A DNA stretch of 64,000 nt from Paraburkholderia sabiae (GCF_030412785.1 NZ_CP125295.1:5952001-6016000), one strand, 5' to 3'. Shown: positions 1 to 9,570, numbered from the stretch's first letter. Notes: generated by a model from the sequence alone, not told the origin. Translations and numbers: made by a program.

Positions 1-461
1 GCGTGATCGCGAACTTGCACGACGTCGTGATCATTCTCGGCTTCTTCGCGTTCTTCCAGTGGGAGTTCTCGCTCTCCGTGCTGGCTGCCGTGCTGGCCGT
101 GCTCGGTTACTCGGTGAACGAATCCGTGGTTATCTTCGACCGGATTCGCGAGACCTTCCGCCGCGAACGCAAGATGAGCGTGATCGAAGTGATCAACCAC
201 GCAATCACGAGCACGATGTCGCGTACGATCATCACGCACGGCTGTACGCAGATGATGGTGCTGTCGATGTTCCTGTTCGGCGGCCCGACGCTGCACTACT
301 TCGCACTCGCGCTGACGGTCGGTATTCTGTTCGGTATCTACTCGTCGGTGTTCGTCGCGGCGGCGCTGGCGATGTGGTTCGGCGTGAAGCGCGAAGATCT
401 GCTGAAGGACAAGAAGGAACGTCACGATCCGAACGATCCGAACGCAGGCGCGCAGGTTTGA
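1..461 (+). CDS. secF: Protein translocase subunit SecF, C-terminal part
   Basis: Partial gene whose 5' end lies before the window. SecF pairs with SecD in the inner membrane and uses the proton gradient to help the Sec channel release exported proteins. The 152 visible residues hold the typical C-terminal SecF membrane domain: hydrophobic segments, the block VNESVVIFDRIRE followed by a basic stretch, and STMSRTIITHGCTQ, then the last two helices and a charged cytoplasmic tail. Frame and stop are clear. A strong terminator follows, so it is the last gene of its operon (secD is expected just outside). Confidence 0.95.
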   Translation, partial: VIANLHDVVIILGFFAFFQWEFSLSVLAAVLAVLGYSVNESVVIFDRIRETFRRERKMSVIEVINHAITSTMSRTIITHGCTQMMVLSMFLFGGPTLHYFALALTVGILFGIYSSVFVAAALAMWFGVKREDLLKDKKERHDPNDPNAGAQV

Positions 462-504
462 TCGCTAGCGTCTGATTCTGCTCGGAAGCACGCAGGCAAA
501 AAAA

Positions 505-526
505 GGCCGGTTCAATCGAACCGGCC
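505..526. terminator. Bidirectional terminator between secF and the MFS gene
   Basis: Perfect 9-bp stem GGCCGGTTC / GAACCGGCC with a 4-nt loop. It has A-rich DNA before it and TTT after it, so it can end transcription of secF (+) and of the convergent transporter (-). Confidence 0.85.
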
Positions 527-574
527 TTTGTCGTTTACCGACCCGTTTTAGCGACCTTTTACCGCCCCGCTCGT

Positions 575-1852
575 TTAGCGGAAACCGAGCTTCCGGCGCG
601 CCGCAATCAGCGCGGTCACGCTCACCACGGCCGCGAGCATCAGATAGAAGCCCGGCGCGATTTTCGAACCCGTCGCGTCGATCAGCCACGCGATGATGAA
701 CGGCCCGAAGCCGCCGAAGATCGTCACCGCGATGTTATAGGCGAGCGACATGCCCGTTGTGCGCGTCTGCACCGGGAAGATTTCCGACAGCAAACCCGGC
801 AACGCGCCGAAGTAGCCCGTCATCAGGATACCGAGCAGGATCTGCATCGCCAGCAGCGTGCCGAACGTCGGATGCGCGACGAGATATGAAAACGCCGGGC
901 AGATCAGCAGAAACAGCAGCACGGCCGGCACGAGCATGATGCGCACGCGACCGTGACGATCGGACAGATGCCCGATGATCGGCGAAAACACCAGCTGGAT
1001 GATGCCGACCAGCGAAATCGCCGTGAACGCGACAGACGGCGCGAGCTTCAGCTGCTTGATCGCGTAAGTCGGCATAAAGAGCACAAGATAGGTCGCCACC
1101 GTGCCGAGCACGACGATGCCCATGCCGATAAAAAGCCGCGTCTTCTGGCTCGCGAACGTATCGCGGATCGGCGTCTGCGTGGTTTCGGCGGCGAGGAATT
1201 CAGGCGTTTCGTCAAGCTTCGTGCGGATGTACCACGCAACAGGCCCGATCAGCAGCCCGAAGAAGAACGGCACGCGCCAGCCCCATGTGTTCAGTTGCTC
1301 GGGCGACAGCTGGCTCGTCAGCACCGCGCCGAAGATCGCGGCGAGCAGCGTCGTGATGCCCTGGCTCGCGATCTGCCAGCTGGCGAAATAGCCGCGCCGT
1401 CCCGGCACGTGCTCCGCGAGAAAAGCCGTCGCGCTGCCGAATTCACCGCCCGCCGAGAAGCCCTGCATCAGACGCGCGACGACGAGAATCAGCGGCGCCG
1501 CGAGGCCGATCGACTGATACGTCGGCAGCACGGCGATGATCAGCGTGCCTGCCATCATCAACAAAATGGACAGCGTCAGCGCGGCCTTGCGCCCTGCCCG
1601 GTCCGCATACGCGCCGAGCACGATCGCGCCCAGCGGCCGCATGAAGAACGATACACCGAACGTGCCGAGCGTCAGCAGCAGCGACACGGTATCGTTGCCT
1701 GCCGGAAAAAACAGCTTCGAAATAACGACGGCAAAAAAGCCGTAGACGACGAGGTCGAACCATTCCAGCGCATTGCCGATCGACGCGGCCACCACCGTGC
1801 GCCACGTATCGGAACGTCTTTGCGCCGTGCTCGCGGCTATCGTTGAACTCAT
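575..1852 (-). CDS. MFS transporter, metabolite:H+ symporter (MHS) type
   Basis: Predicted 425-residue inner-membrane carrier with about 12 hydrophobic helices. The N-terminal signature GNALEWFDLVVYGFFA and the loop GAYADRAGRKAAL match the metabolite:H+ symporter branch of the major facilitator superfamily, which includes citrate, alpha-ketoglutarate, shikimate and proline/betaine carriers. A GGEFGSATAFLAEH block, also typical, follows. The substrate cannot be read from sequence; an organic acid is the likeliest guess. The start is supported by a GGAG box a few bases upstream. It is monocistronic, convergent with secF. Confidence 0.88.
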   Translation of the reverse strand: MSSTIAASTAQRRSDTWRTVVAASIGNALEWFDLVVYGFFAVVISKLFFPAGNDTVSLLLTLGTFGVSFFMRPLGAIVLGAYADRAGRKAALTLSILLMMAGTLIIAVLPTYQSIGLAAPLILVVARLMQGFSAGGEFGSATAFLAEHVPGRRGYFASWQIASQGITTLLAAIFGAVLTSQLSPEQLNTWGWRVPFFFGLLIGPVAWYIRTKLDETPEFLAAETTQTPIRDTFASQKTRLFIGMGIVVLGTVATYLVLFMPTYAIKQLKLAPSVAFTAISLVGIIQLVFSPIIGHLSDRHGRVRIMLVPAVLLFLLICPAFSYLVAHPTFGTLLAMQILLGILMTGYFGALPGLLSEIFPVQTRTTGMSLAYNIAVTIFGGFGPFIIAWLIDATGSKIAPGFYLMLAAVVSVTALIAARRKLGFR

Positions 1853-2053
1853 TGCGGATCTCCAGGGGCGCGCGGGTAGTCGCGCGGTTAGTCGTTATAG
1901 TGACGATCGGCGTGAAGCTCACGCGAGGGCGTCCGGTCCTTGTCCTGTCGCCGGATTCGATGCGCGCACAACCGATCCGGCGTTTGTCGTCCACTATGGA
2001 CCAAAAATTAATTCTGTACGAGCGGTGAAAGCGCCAGGTTCTGGCGCCAATAA

Positions 2054-2089
2054 AAAACCGCTTCGTCGCATGGCGAACGAAGCGGTTTT
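2054..2089 (-). terminator. Terminator of the YceI-cytochrome b561 operon
   Basis: Thirteen-bp stem AAAACCGCTTCGT / ACGAAGCGGTTTT with a 10-nt loop. On the minus strand it is followed by a T-run. It lies 31 bp past the stop of the first YceI gene. Confidence 0.85.
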
Positions 2090-2119
2090 GGCAAGTGCAG
2101 CGACTCGCGCCGGCAAGGC

Positions 2120-2698
2120 TTACTGTTTGATGCCCTCGGCCTGAATGTGCAGCACCGTCTTCATGCTGAAACCGTATTTCGTGCCGAAGTCCATGCCGAA
2201 GTCCGAGCGATTGAATTCGCCCGTCGCCTCGACGCCGCACACCTCGCGCTTGAGCACGGGATGCTGAATGCATTTGAACGACTCGATCTTCAGATTCACC
2301 GGCTTCGTGACGCCTTTCATCGTCAGCTGGCCGTCGACGGCAACGGGTGTGTCGCCGTCGAACTTAATCGCCGTGCCCTTGTAGTTCGCCGTCGGATATT
2401 TCGCGACGTCGAAGAAATCGGGCGAACGCAGATGCTCGTCGAGCTTGGTATTGCCGATCTGCACCGACGACATGTCGACGTTCACTTCGACCGTGCCCGT
2501 CTTCGCCGCGCGGTCGAGCGTCACCGTGCCCGAACTCTTCGTGAACTTGCCGCGCCACGTCGACACGCCGCCCATGTGATCCGCCTCGAAACTCGGATAG
2601 GTGTGAGCGGGATCGAGCTGATAGGTATCGGCGGCAAATGCGCCCGCCGCCATCGACGACGCCAGCGCGCCGGCCACAATCAAAAGCATCGGTTTCAA
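2120..2698 (-). CDS. YceI family periplasmic protein (second of a pair)
   Basis: 192-residue YceI-family protein. These are secreted lipocalin-like barrels that bind isoprenoid or polyprenyl lipids; their physiological role is still loosely defined. A signal peptide (about residues 1-22, ending AAGAFA) is visible, followed by [20 protein letters not shown], the family's usual N-terminal strand with its conserved His. It contains three cysteines, two in the [15 protein letters not shown] stretch, a possible disulfide. It is the last gene of a three-gene minus operon with a paralogue and cytochrome b561, a grouping common in proteobacteria. Confidence 0.9.
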   Translation of the reverse strand: MKPMLLIVAGALASSMAAGAFAADTYQLDPAHTYPSFEADHMGGVSTWRGKFTKSSGTVTLDRAAKTGTVEVNVDMSSVQIGNTKLDEHLRSPDFFDVAKYPTANYKGTAIKFDGDTPVAVDGQLTMKGVTKPVNLKIESFKCIQHPVLKREVCGVEATGEFNRSDFGMDFGTKYGFSMKTVLHIQAEGIKQ

Positions 2699-2741
2699 TT
2701 CATTCTCCTTTTCTGTCTGCCTGACTGCTACAAACCGCGGA

Positions 2742-3305
2742 TCACTTGCTCGCGGCGACGATATGGAACTTGATCGTCACGTCGTCCGCGACCACCGACG
2801 TGTCCTTCCATTCGCCCGTGCCGATATCGAACTGCGAACGCTTGACAGTCACCGCGCCGTCATAGACCTGCGCAGCGCCCTGCTTCGTCACCGTGACGGG
2901 CACGACGACCGTCTGCGACTTGCCCTTCATGGTCAGCTTGCCCGTCACCTTGAACTGGTTGTTGCCCGCGGGCGCAATCGCGCTGGAAACGAAGGTTGCA
3001 GTCGGGAATGTCTTCGAATCGAACCATTCCTTGCCGCGCACCTGCTCGTTATAGCTTTCGTCGCCGAGATCGTAGCTCGACGTATCGACGGTAACCTGCG
3101 CGGTGCCCGCCGCCGGTTTTGCAGGATCGAACGCGATCTGCGCGGTGAACTTGTTGAACTTGCCTTCGACGGGCACGTTCATCTGTTTCGAGATCGCCGT
3201 GACCGTGCTCTTGCCCATGTCGACCTGCGCGAACGCGCCGCCCGACGCAACCAGCGACGCAGCCGCAAACGCGGCGAGCATGTAGCGATAAAACGATGCC
3301 TTCAT
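2742..3305 (-). CDS. YceI family periplasmic protein (first of a pair)
   Basis: 187-residue YceI-family secreted protein with a signal peptide (about residues 1-23, ending GGAFA). The start ATG at 3303-3305 was chosen because the signal peptide begins there and an AAGGAC box precedes it; a longer open frame upstream is an overlap artefact of the cytochrome gene. Domain: a single YceI lipid-binding barrel (about residues 24-187). It is a divergent paralogue of the next gene and lies 8 bp after the cytochrome b561 stop, so all three are co-transcribed. Confidence 0.9.
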   Translation of the reverse strand: MKASFYRYMLAAFAAASLVASGGAFAQVDMGKSTVTAISKQMNVPVEGKFNKFTAQIAFDPAKPAAGTAQVTVDTSSYDLGDESYNEQVRGKEWFDSKTFPTATFVSSAIAPAGNNQFKVTGKLTMKGKSQTVVVPVTVTKQGAAQVYDGAVTVKRSQFDIGTGEWKDTSVVADDVTIKFHIVAASK

Positions 3306-3313
3306 GTTTGTCC

Positions 3314-3886
3314 TTATTTGAGGAACGGGATCATGCGCGACAGCAGGCCGTCGCGATCGAGAATCTGATGCTTGAGCGCCGCGACGACATGCAGCGCGAC
3401 GAGCACGAGCAGCGTGTAGTTGAGCGTGATGTGAACGGCCTTCAGCACTTCCTTGAGATGCGGATCGGGCGCGATCAGACGCGGCAGCGGCACGAGGCCA
3501 AGATAGACGACGGGCACGTTGGCCGCCGAGCTGTACAGATAGCCCGACACGGGAATCGCGACCATCAGCACGTACAGCAGGAAGTGCGTCAGATGCGCGA
3601 CGCCGCGCTGCCACGCGGGCATGTGCGAAGGCATCGGCGGCACGGTGTGCGTCGCGCGCCAGAGAATGCGGATGATGACCAGCGCGAACACCGTCACGCC
3701 GATCCACTTATGCCACGAGAAGTACTTGAGCTTGGTCGGCGTGAAGCCGGGGATGTCCGTCATCACCCAGCCGAGCGAGAAACCGCAGACGATCAGAAGC
3801 GCGATGAGCCAGTGCAGCGCGATGGCTGTCGATGTATACGACGAGCCGCGATCGGAGAACGAACGAAACGAAGAGGTGTGTGCCAT
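3314..3886 (-). CDS. Cytochrome b561 family protein
   Basis: 190-residue membrane protein with four hydrophobic helices and histidines placed for two haem b groups (ALHWLIALL, WHKWIGV, AHLTHFLLY, ALHVVAALKH). It is of the CybB type and moves electrons across or within the inner membrane, probably from quinol. The ATG at 3886 (MAHTSSF) is preferred over an ATG 26 codons upstream, because family members begin close to the first helix. It is the first gene of the operon with the two YceI genes; some YceI proteins are thought to work with this cytochrome. Confidence 0.9.
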   Translation of the reverse strand: MAHTSSFRSFSDRGSSYTSTAIALHWLIALLIVCGFSLGWVMTDIPGFTPTKLKYFSWHKWIGVTVFALVIIRILWRATHTVPPMPSHMPAWQRGVAHLTHFLLYVLMVAIPVSGYLYSSAANVPVVYLGLVPLPRLIAPDPHLKEVLKAVHITLNYTLLVLVALHVVAALKHQILDRDGLLSRMIPFLK

Positions 3887-4298
3887 GACAGAACCGACGT
3901 CGATATAAACGTTAAACGACCCGGACGATGCCCTTATTCCGCTCGCATCCGGCATCGGCGCCAACGGCTTGCGCGGCGCTCATCGTACCGCAAGCGGCGG
4001 CAATCGGCTGACGCCTTTGCGCGCGGCCCGGAAATTGCTGTTGCCGATCGAACGCTCGTGCGCCGGATCCGTCAGACAAGGCCTACGCCCCGTACGACAA
4101 GCGCCTCATCCGCCGACAGGGCTTACGGGCGCCTACCTGTAAGACGTTACCGTAGCGAGCTTTGATACTATTGCGCCAGGCCGCGCCGCGCATGCGCTCT
4201 CAACATGCATGAAGCGCTGCGCAGATCGCAGTAATAGTCCGTAATACGCCGACGACCAACACGACGACAACATCGCTTCCCGATTCCCGATCGCCTGC
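3887..4298. other. Divergent intergenic region (412 bp)
   Basis: Lies between the cytochrome b561 operon (-) and the pqi operon (+) and must hold both promoters. I see no convincing ORF, hairpin or operator; only short GC-rich inverted repeats expected at this base composition. Confidence 0.5.
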
Positions 4299-5045
4299 AT
4301 GGAACATGACCATCTGATTGCCTGTCACGAGTGCGACGCGCTGTTCCAGAAACCGCGCCTTGGACGCGGACGCATCGCGCGCTGCCAGCGATGCGGCGCG
4401 ATGCTGTACTGGAGCGCATCGGGCCGGCTGGACGGCATCACGGCCATGACGGTCGCCGCGCTGATCACGTTTCTGATCGCGCAGGGTTTCCCGATCGTTG
4501 AACTGGAAACCAACGGCATTACCTCGCAGACCAGTCTGCTCGGCGCCATCGTCGCGCTGTGGGACGAGGAGATGCAGATCGTCGCGATCATGGTGTTCTG
4601 CTCGACCGTGCTCTTCCCGCTCACCGAGCTGCTCGCGCTGCTCTATCTGCTGATCCCGATTCGCGCGGGCGTCGTGCCGCCGTTCTTCAACGCCGTGCTG
4701 CGCGCGATCCAGTTCGTGCGGCCGTGGGGCATGATCGAAGTGTTCATGCTCGGCGTGCTCGTGACGATGGTGAAAATGGTGAGTCTCGCGCGCGTGATTC
4801 CCGAAGCCGCGATGTTCGCGTTCGGCGCGCTCACCTTGATGTTCGTCGTGGTCGTCACGTTCGATCCGCGCACGTTGTGGGACGTCGCCGAAGGGCTCGG
4901 CGTGCTGCAGGCGCGACGCGAGCGGCATGCACGCGAAGAAGAAGAGCGGGAAGCGCGCGCTCACGACCGGCATGACGGCCGTGGTGACGATAACGGCGCG
5001 AACGCGCCCGATGTCGATGGTCCCACCGCGCCGCATCGGGGATAA
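4299..5045 (+). CDS. pqiA: Paraquat-inducible protein A-like, first half
   Basis: 248-residue inner-membrane protein corresponding to the first half of E. coli PqiA. It opens with a zinc-ribbon-like pair of CxxC motifs (CHECD and CQRCG, residues 9-33), then four hydrophobic helices (PqiA domain), then a charged, Glu/Arg-rich tail. PqiA works with the PqiB needle and the PqiC lipoprotein to move lipids between inner and outer membranes. Here PqiA is split into two genes 7 bp apart, a known arrangement in Burkholderiaceae. First gene of a four-gene operon. Confidence 0.88.
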   Translation: MEHDHLIACHECDALFQKPRLGRGRIARCQRCGAMLYWSASGRLDGITAMTVAALITFLIAQGFPIVELETNGITSQTSLLGAIVALWDEEMQIVAIMVFCSTVLFPLTELLALLYLLIPIRAGVVPPFFNAVLRAIQFVRPWGMIEVFMLGVLVTMVKMVSLARVIPEAAMFAFGALTLMFVVVVTFDPRTLWDVAEGLGVLQARRERHAREEEEREARAHDRHDGRGDDNGANAPDVDGPTAPHRG

Positions 5046-5052
5046 CAGGCCG

Positions 5053-5724
5053 ATGAAATACATCACGGCCTCGCGCGCCGGTCTGATCGCCTGTCACGCG
5101 TGTTCGCGCGTGCAGCCGCGCGTGCGCGCGAAAGATCCGCAAATCTGCACGCGCTGCGGCGCGATCATGCACCGGCGCAATCCCGACAGCCTGATGCGCA
5201 CCTGGGCGCTGCTGATCGCCGCTGCCGTGCTCTACATTCCCGCGAACCTGCTGCCCGTGATGCACACGTCGTCGCTGCTCGGCGCGGAGGACGACACGAT
5301 CATGAGTGGCGTCGTCTACTTCTGGACCTCGGGCGACTGGCCGCTCGCGATGATCGTGTTCATCGCCAGTATTCTTGTGCCGATGCTCAAGCTGTCCGTG
5401 CTCGCGCTGCTGACCATCACGGCGCAGCGCCGCTCGACGTGGCGGCCGCTCGAACGCACGAAGCTGTACCGGATCGTCGAGCGCATCGGACGCTGGTCGA
5501 TGCTCGACATCTTCGTCATCACGCTGACGGTCGCGCTGGTGCGCTTCAAGTCGCTCGCTGTTATTACTGCCGGACCGGGCGCGCTCGCGTTCGGCTCCGT
5601 CGTGATTCTCACGATGATCGCCTCGATGCAATTCGATCCGCGCCTGATCTGGGACGACGCGGACAACGACCATGGCGGCGCCGCTGGACAGGCCGCCAAA
5701 CCTCAGGACCCGAAACATGAATAG
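5053..5724 (+). CDS. pqiA: Paraquat-inducible protein A-like, second half
   Basis: 223-residue partner of the preceding gene, again with two CxxC motifs (CHACS, CTRCG) followed by four membrane helices, including the conserved NLLPVM segment. The start ATG at 5053 is chosen because homology begins there and the upstream gene ends just 7 bp before; a longer open frame from 4927 would overlap that gene. Its stop overlaps the pqiB start by 8 bp, indicating translational coupling. Confidence 0.88.
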   Translation: MKYITASRAGLIACHACSRVQPRVRAKDPQICTRCGAIMHRRNPDSLMRTWALLIAAAVLYIPANLLPVMHTSSLLGAEDDTIMSGVVYFWTSGDWPLAMIVFIASILVPMLKLSVLALLTITAQRRSTWRPLERTKLYRIVERIGRWSMLDIFVITLTVALVRFKSLAVITAGPGALAFGSVVILTMIASMQFDPRLIWDDADNDHGGAAGQAAKPQDPKHE

Positions 5725-7351
5725 CCCCAAAGAGCCGACGCCGCCTTCCGGTGCGCCGAACAATGAGCCGCCCGAGCCCGAGATCGTCACGAAACGGGGC
5801 TGGCTGCCTTCGCTCGTCTGGGTGATTCCGCTGATCGCGGCGCTGATCGGCGTCGGTCTCGTCGTGAAGTCGGTGCTCGAGAAAGGGCCGACCATCAACA
5901 TCACCTTCGTCAGCGCGGAGGGCCTGGAGCCGGGCAAGACCAAGGTCAAGTACAAGGACGTCGACATCGGCTTCGTGAAGTCGATCAAGCTCGCGAAGAA
6001 TCACTCGCGCGTGAACGTCGAAGTGCAGCTGACGAAGGAAGCCGAAGACTTCGCGGTGAAGGACAGCCGCTTCTGGGTCGTGCGTCCGCGTATCGGCGCG
6101 AGCGGCGTGTCGGGACTCGGCACGTTGCTGTCGGGTGCGTACATCGGCGTCGACGGCGGACGCTCGACGGAAACGCAGACGCAGTTCGTCGGCCTCGAAT
6201 CGCCGCCCGCTGTCACCGTCGACCAGAAAGGCCGCCAGTTCACTCTGCGCGGCGAATCGCTCGGTTCGATCGATATCGGCTCGCCCGTGTTCTACCGGCG
6301 CGTGCAGGTCGGCCAGGTGACGGGCTTCTCGCTCGACAAGGACGGCACGGGCGTCACGCTGCAGGTGTTCGTCAGCGCGCCGTTCGACCAGTACGTCGGC
6401 ACGAACTCGCGCTGGTGGCATGCAAGCGGCGTCGACGTGCGGCTCGATTCGAGCGGCTTCAAGCTGAACACGCAGTCGCTCGCGACGGTGATCGTCGGCG
6501 GGCTGGCGTTCCAGTCGCCGCCCGGACAGGCCGTCGGCGTGCAGGCGCCGAACAATATGACGTTCCGCCTCGGTTCCGACGAAGCCGACGCGATGCGCGA
6601 GCCTGACGGCGAGCCCGTGCGCGTCGTGATGAACTTCAACCAGTCGCTGCGCGGACTGTCGGTCGGCGCGCCCGTCGATTTCCGCGGCATCGTGCTCGGT
6701 CAGGTGACCAACATCGGCGTCGAGTTCGATCCGCAGACGAAGAACTTCAACATGCCCGTCACGATGGATCTCTACCCCGACCGCCTGCGCCGCCGCTCGC
6801 GCGGTCAGCCGGTGCCGGAGTCGGGTACGGACGAAAGCCACCGGATGCTGCTCGCGCTCGTCAATCACGGCCTGCGCGGCCAGTTGCGCACGGGCAATCT
6901 TCTGACGGGCCAGCTGTACGTTGCGATCGATCTGTTCCCGAAAGCGCCGAAAGCGACCGTCGACATCTCGCGCGATCCGATCGAGCTGCCGACCATTCCG
7001 AACTCGCTCGACGAACTGCAGCTGCAGATCGCCGATATCGCGAAGAAGCTCGATCAGGTGCCGTTCGATCAGATCGGCAACAACCTGAACACTGCGCTGA
7101 AGAACGCCGACCATCTGTTCTCGCAGCTCGACAAGGAAGTGCTGCCTCAGGCGCGCGACACGCTGGCGGCGGCGAAGCAGACCTTCGGCTCGGCGGAAGC
7201 GACGCTGCAGCAGGACTCGCCGCTGCAATCCGACGTGCACCAGGCGCTGCAAGAATTGACGCGCACGCTGCAATCGCTGAACGCGCTGTCGGACTATCTC
7301 GAACGCCACCCCGAATCGCTGCTGCGCGGTAAATCAGGAGACAAGCCATGA
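5717..7351 (+). CDS. pqiB: Intermembrane lipid transport protein PqiB (MCE/MlaD repeats)
   Basis: 544-residue protein anchored by one N-terminal helix (SLVWVIPLIAALIGVGLVV, near residue 35) and followed by three MCE (MlaD-like) domains, starting at about residues 55, 170 and 300. The C-terminal third is helical and heptad-like (LDELQLQIADIAKKLDQV and onward), expected to build the hollow periplasmic needle of stacked hexamer rings. The ATG at 5717 overlaps the previous stop; a start at 5672 is possible but would extend into pqiA. It forms the lipid conduit between PqiA and PqiC. Confidence 0.93.
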   Translation: MNSPKEPTPPSGAPNNEPPEPEIVTKRGWLPSLVWVIPLIAALIGVGLVVKSVLEKGPTINITFVSAEGLEPGKTKVKYKDVDIGFVKSIKLAKNHSRVNVEVQLTKEAEDFAVKDSRFWVVRPRIGASGVSGLGTLLSGAYIGVDGGRSTETQTQFVGLESPPAVTVDQKGRQFTLRGESLGSIDIGSPVFYRRVQVGQVTGFSLDKDGTGVTLQVFVSAPFDQYVGTNSRWWHASGVDVRLDSSGFKLNTQSLATVIVGGLAFQSPPGQAVGVQAPNNMTFRLGSDEADAMREPDGEPVRVVMNFNQSLRGLSVGAPVDFRGIVLGQVTNIGVEFDPQTKNFNMPVTMDLYPDRLRRRSRGQPVPESGTDESHRMLLALVNHGLRGQLRTGNLLTGQLYVAIDLFPKAPKATVDISRDPIELPTIPNSLDELQLQIADIAKKLDQVPFDQIGNNLNTALKNADHLFSQLDKEVLPQARDTLAAAKQTFGSAEATLQQDSPLQSDVHQALQELTRTLQSLNALSDYLERHPESLLRGKSGDKP

Positions 7352-8049
7352 CGTTTGCACGCGTCCCTCGAACGATGCGCGGCGCGCTTTCTGTTGTATT
7401 GCTGGCCGCGCTGGCCGCATGTGCGTCGCCGCCGAGCCACTTCTACACGCTCTCGGCCGGCGACCAGTCGGCCGATGCCGCGCGCACCGCGAGCAACCCG
7501 GCGTTCCTGATCGAAGTGCCGCCCGTCGACGTGCCGCCGCAAGTCGCGAAGAACCAGTTCGTCGTGCAGACGGGGCCGACCCAGGTCCAGGTGCTCGAAC
7601 AGGAACGCTGGGCGTCGCTGCCGGGCGATGAAATCCGCCGTGCGCTGTCGAGTTCGCTCACGCAGCAGCTTGGCACGATCGACGTGTACGGCTCGCCGTA
7701 TCCGGATCGCGTGCCCGTCTATCGTGTCAGCGTGAACGTGCAGCGCTTCGAGTCGTGGCCCGGCTCGCGCGCGCAGATCGACGCCGTGTGGAGCGTGCGC
7801 GCGGTGCGCACGCAGGCCGTGCTGACTTGCCGCAGTTCAGTCAGCGAACCCGTTTCGGGCGGTTACGACGCAATCGCCGATGGGCATCGGCGCGCGGTGC
7901 AGCAGATTTCGACGGAGATTGCGGCGGCCGTGCGCAATCTGGCAGCGGCGCCGGCGCGCGGCGTGGCCGTGACCTGTCCTGCTTCGACGACGGGCCCGGC
8001 AGCGGCGCCCAGCGCGGCGTCGGCATCGAGCGCAGGAACGAAGGGCTGA
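7348..8049 (+). CDS. pqiC: Outer-membrane lipoprotein PqiC (ABC-type transport auxiliary lipoprotein)
   Basis: 233-residue lipoprotein with a signal peptide and lipobox LAAC (Cys25), then FYTLS, the conserved opening of the PqiC/YmbA domain. It sits on the inner face of the outer membrane and receives the PqiB needle. It overlaps pqiB by four bases (ATGA), so the pair is translationally coupled. The Ala/Pro/Ser-rich C-terminal tail looks disordered. Last gene of the pqi operon. Confidence 0.9.
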   Translation: MTFARVPRTMRGALSVVLLAALAACASPPSHFYTLSAGDQSADAARTASNPAFLIEVPPVDVPPQVAKNQFVVQTGPTQVQVLEQERWASLPGDEIRRALSSSLTQQLGTIDVYGSPYPDRVPVYRVSVNVQRFESWPGSRAQIDAVWSVRAVRTQAVLTCRSSVSEPVSGGYDAIADGHRRAVQQISTEIAAAVRNLAAAPARGVAVTCPASTTGPAAAPSAASASSAGTKG

Positions 8050-8080
8050 TTCCGCCGCAAGGCTCAACGAGGCGACCGCG

Positions 8081-8086
8081 TACAAT
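8081..8086 (+). promoter_or_regulatory. Candidate -10 box of rlmL
   Basis: TACAAT lies 33 bp before the rlmL ATG. No clear -35 hexamer is visible, so this is a -10-only prediction. The same TACAAT/TAAAAT box recurs before nudJ, pepP, dusB, ruvB, osmC and purB in this window. Confidence 0.45.
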
Positions 8087-8119
8087 GTCGCCTTAATCAA
8101 CGCCTTTGCGGCAATCTCC

Positions 8120-9403
8120 ATGTCCTTCGAATTTTTCATCCCCTGCCCGCGCGGCCTCGAAGCCGCGCTCGCCGCCGAACTCGCCGAGATCGCCGCGCGT
8201 CATCTGAACGGCGCGCCGTTCACCGCCGGCGCGCAGGTGCCCGGCGGCGTGCACTTCAAGGGCGGCTGGGCAGCCGGCATGGCCGCCAACCTGCATTCGC
8301 GGATCGCGAGCCGCGTGCTGCTGAAGATCGCGCATCGCCCGTACCGCAACGAGCAGGACATTTTTGCGCTCGCGCTCGAACAGAGCTGGGAGCAATGGTT
8401 CTCGGCGAACGAGACGCTGCGCGTCGACGTCACCGCAATCAAGTCACCGCTGCGCAGCCTCGAATTCGCGACGTTGCGCGTGAAGGACGGGATCTGCGAC
8501 CGTCTGCGCGACAAGACGGGCGCACGTCCGAGCATCGACACGGGCGCGCCCGACGTGCGCGTGTTCGCGTTCCTGACGGCCACCGACTGCACGCTGTATC
8601 TCGACACGTCCGGCGAACCGCTTTTCAAGCGAGGCTGGCGTCTCGACAAGGGCGCGGCGCCGCTGCGCGAGAATCTCGCGGCGGGCATTCTGCGGCTGAC
8701 GGGCTGGACGCCGGGCACGCCGCTGTACGACCCGATGTGCGGCAGCGGCACGTTCCTCGCGGAAGCCGCGCAGGTCGCGCTGAACATTGCGCCGGGCGTC
8801 GACCGGCGCTTCGGTTTCGAGCGCTTCAAGCAGTACGACGTGTCGGCTTGGCAGTCGCTGAAGGTCGCGGCGCAGGACGCGAAACGCGCGGCGCGCGCGG
8901 GCCGCAAAGATCTGCTGATCTTCGGCAGCGACATCTCCGACAACATGCTCGACAAGGCGCGCATGAACTTCGAGCGCGCCGGTTTCCCGGCGCTGCCGCT
9001 GAAGCAGATCGACGCGCGCAATATGACGCCGCCTGTCGCCGAAGCGGGCATCCTTGTCGCGAATCCGCCGTATGGCGAGCGGATCGAAGTGCGCGGGCGA
9101 GGTCCGCGCGGCGAGATCCGCAACACGGGACGCGAGGAAGGCGGGTTCCGCCGCGCAGAGACGGCCGATACGCCGGACATGACCGAGTTCTTCCAGTCGT
9201 TCGGCGATGCGCTCAAGAAGCGCTTTACCGGCTGGCACGCGTTCGTGCTGACCTCGGATCGCAAGCTGCCGGGACAATTGCGTTTGCGCGAGTCGGCCAA
9301 GACGCCTTTGTATAACGGCGCGCTCGAATGCCGGTTGTTCCGCTTCGATCTGATTGCGGGCAGCGTGCGGCAAAGGCCGGCGGCGGATGAGTCGAAGGAG
9401 TAA
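8120..9403 (+). CDS. rlmL: 23S rRNA (guanine-N2)-methyltransferase, RlmL type
   Basis: 427-residue SAM-dependent RNA methyltransferase. An N-terminal THUMP domain (about residues 40-160) binds RNA. It is followed by a Rossmann methyltransferase domain with the SAM loop DPMCGSGTF (about residue 205) and the catalytic motif NPPYGERI (about residue 315). It matches only the RlmL half of the fused E. coli RlmKL protein (m2G2445 of 23S rRNA), the normal state in betaproteobacteria. Monocistronic, followed by its own terminator. Confidence 0.88.
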   Translation: MSFEFFIPCPRGLEAALAAELAEIAARHLNGAPFTAGAQVPGGVHFKGGWAAGMAANLHSRIASRVLLKIAHRPYRNEQDIFALALEQSWEQWFSANETLRVDVTAIKSPLRSLEFATLRVKDGICDRLRDKTGARPSIDTGAPDVRVFAFLTATDCTLYLDTSGEPLFKRGWRLDKGAAPLRENLAAGILRLTGWTPGTPLYDPMCGSGTFLAEAAQVALNIAPGVDRRFGFERFKQYDVSAWQSLKVAAQDAKRAARAGRKDLLIFGSDISDNMLDKARMNFERAGFPALPLKQIDARNMTPPVAEAGILVANPPYGERIEVRGRGPRGEIRNTGREEGGFRRAETADTPDMTEFFQSFGDALKKRFTGWHAFVLTSDRKLPGQLRLRESAKTPLYNGALECRLFRFDLIAGSVRQRPAADESKE

Positions 9404-9427
9404 GCGGTTTTCGTATTGTTAAACGAG

Positions 9428-9450
9428 GCGGGCGCGATGCCCGCTTTTTT
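9428..9450 (+). terminator. Terminator of rlmL
   Basis: Six-bp GC stem GCGGGC / GCCCGC with a 5-nt loop and six T residues, 24 bp after the rlmL stop. Confidence 0.8.
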
Positions 9451-9477
9451 ATTGCCCGCGCTTCTGGTCGTCTCAAC

Positions 9478-9503
9478 GCTACTGACAGAACGTTGTCAGT
9501 AGC
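9478..9503. promoter_or_regulatory. Palindrome, candidate operator for the VOC-WYL pair
   Basis: Perfect 10-bp inverted repeat GCTACTGACA / TGTCAGTAGC separated by 6 bp (GAACGT). It lies 67 bp before the VOC gene and upstream of a WYL-type DNA-binding regulator. There is no T-run, so it is not a terminator; the dyad spacing suits a dimeric HTH protein. Binding by the neighbouring regulator is my inference. Confidence 0.6.
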
Positions 9504-9570
9504 ACCCCAGCACACTTCTCCTACGCCATCCGGCGAAACACAAGGCACACGCCACTTACAGGAGAAGGTC

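Noticed and set aside
953..1846. Long antisense ORFs, here opposite the MFS gene and elsewhere opposite most genes
   Set aside because: Expected in high-GC DNA; Arg-rich, low-complexity translations with no family features.
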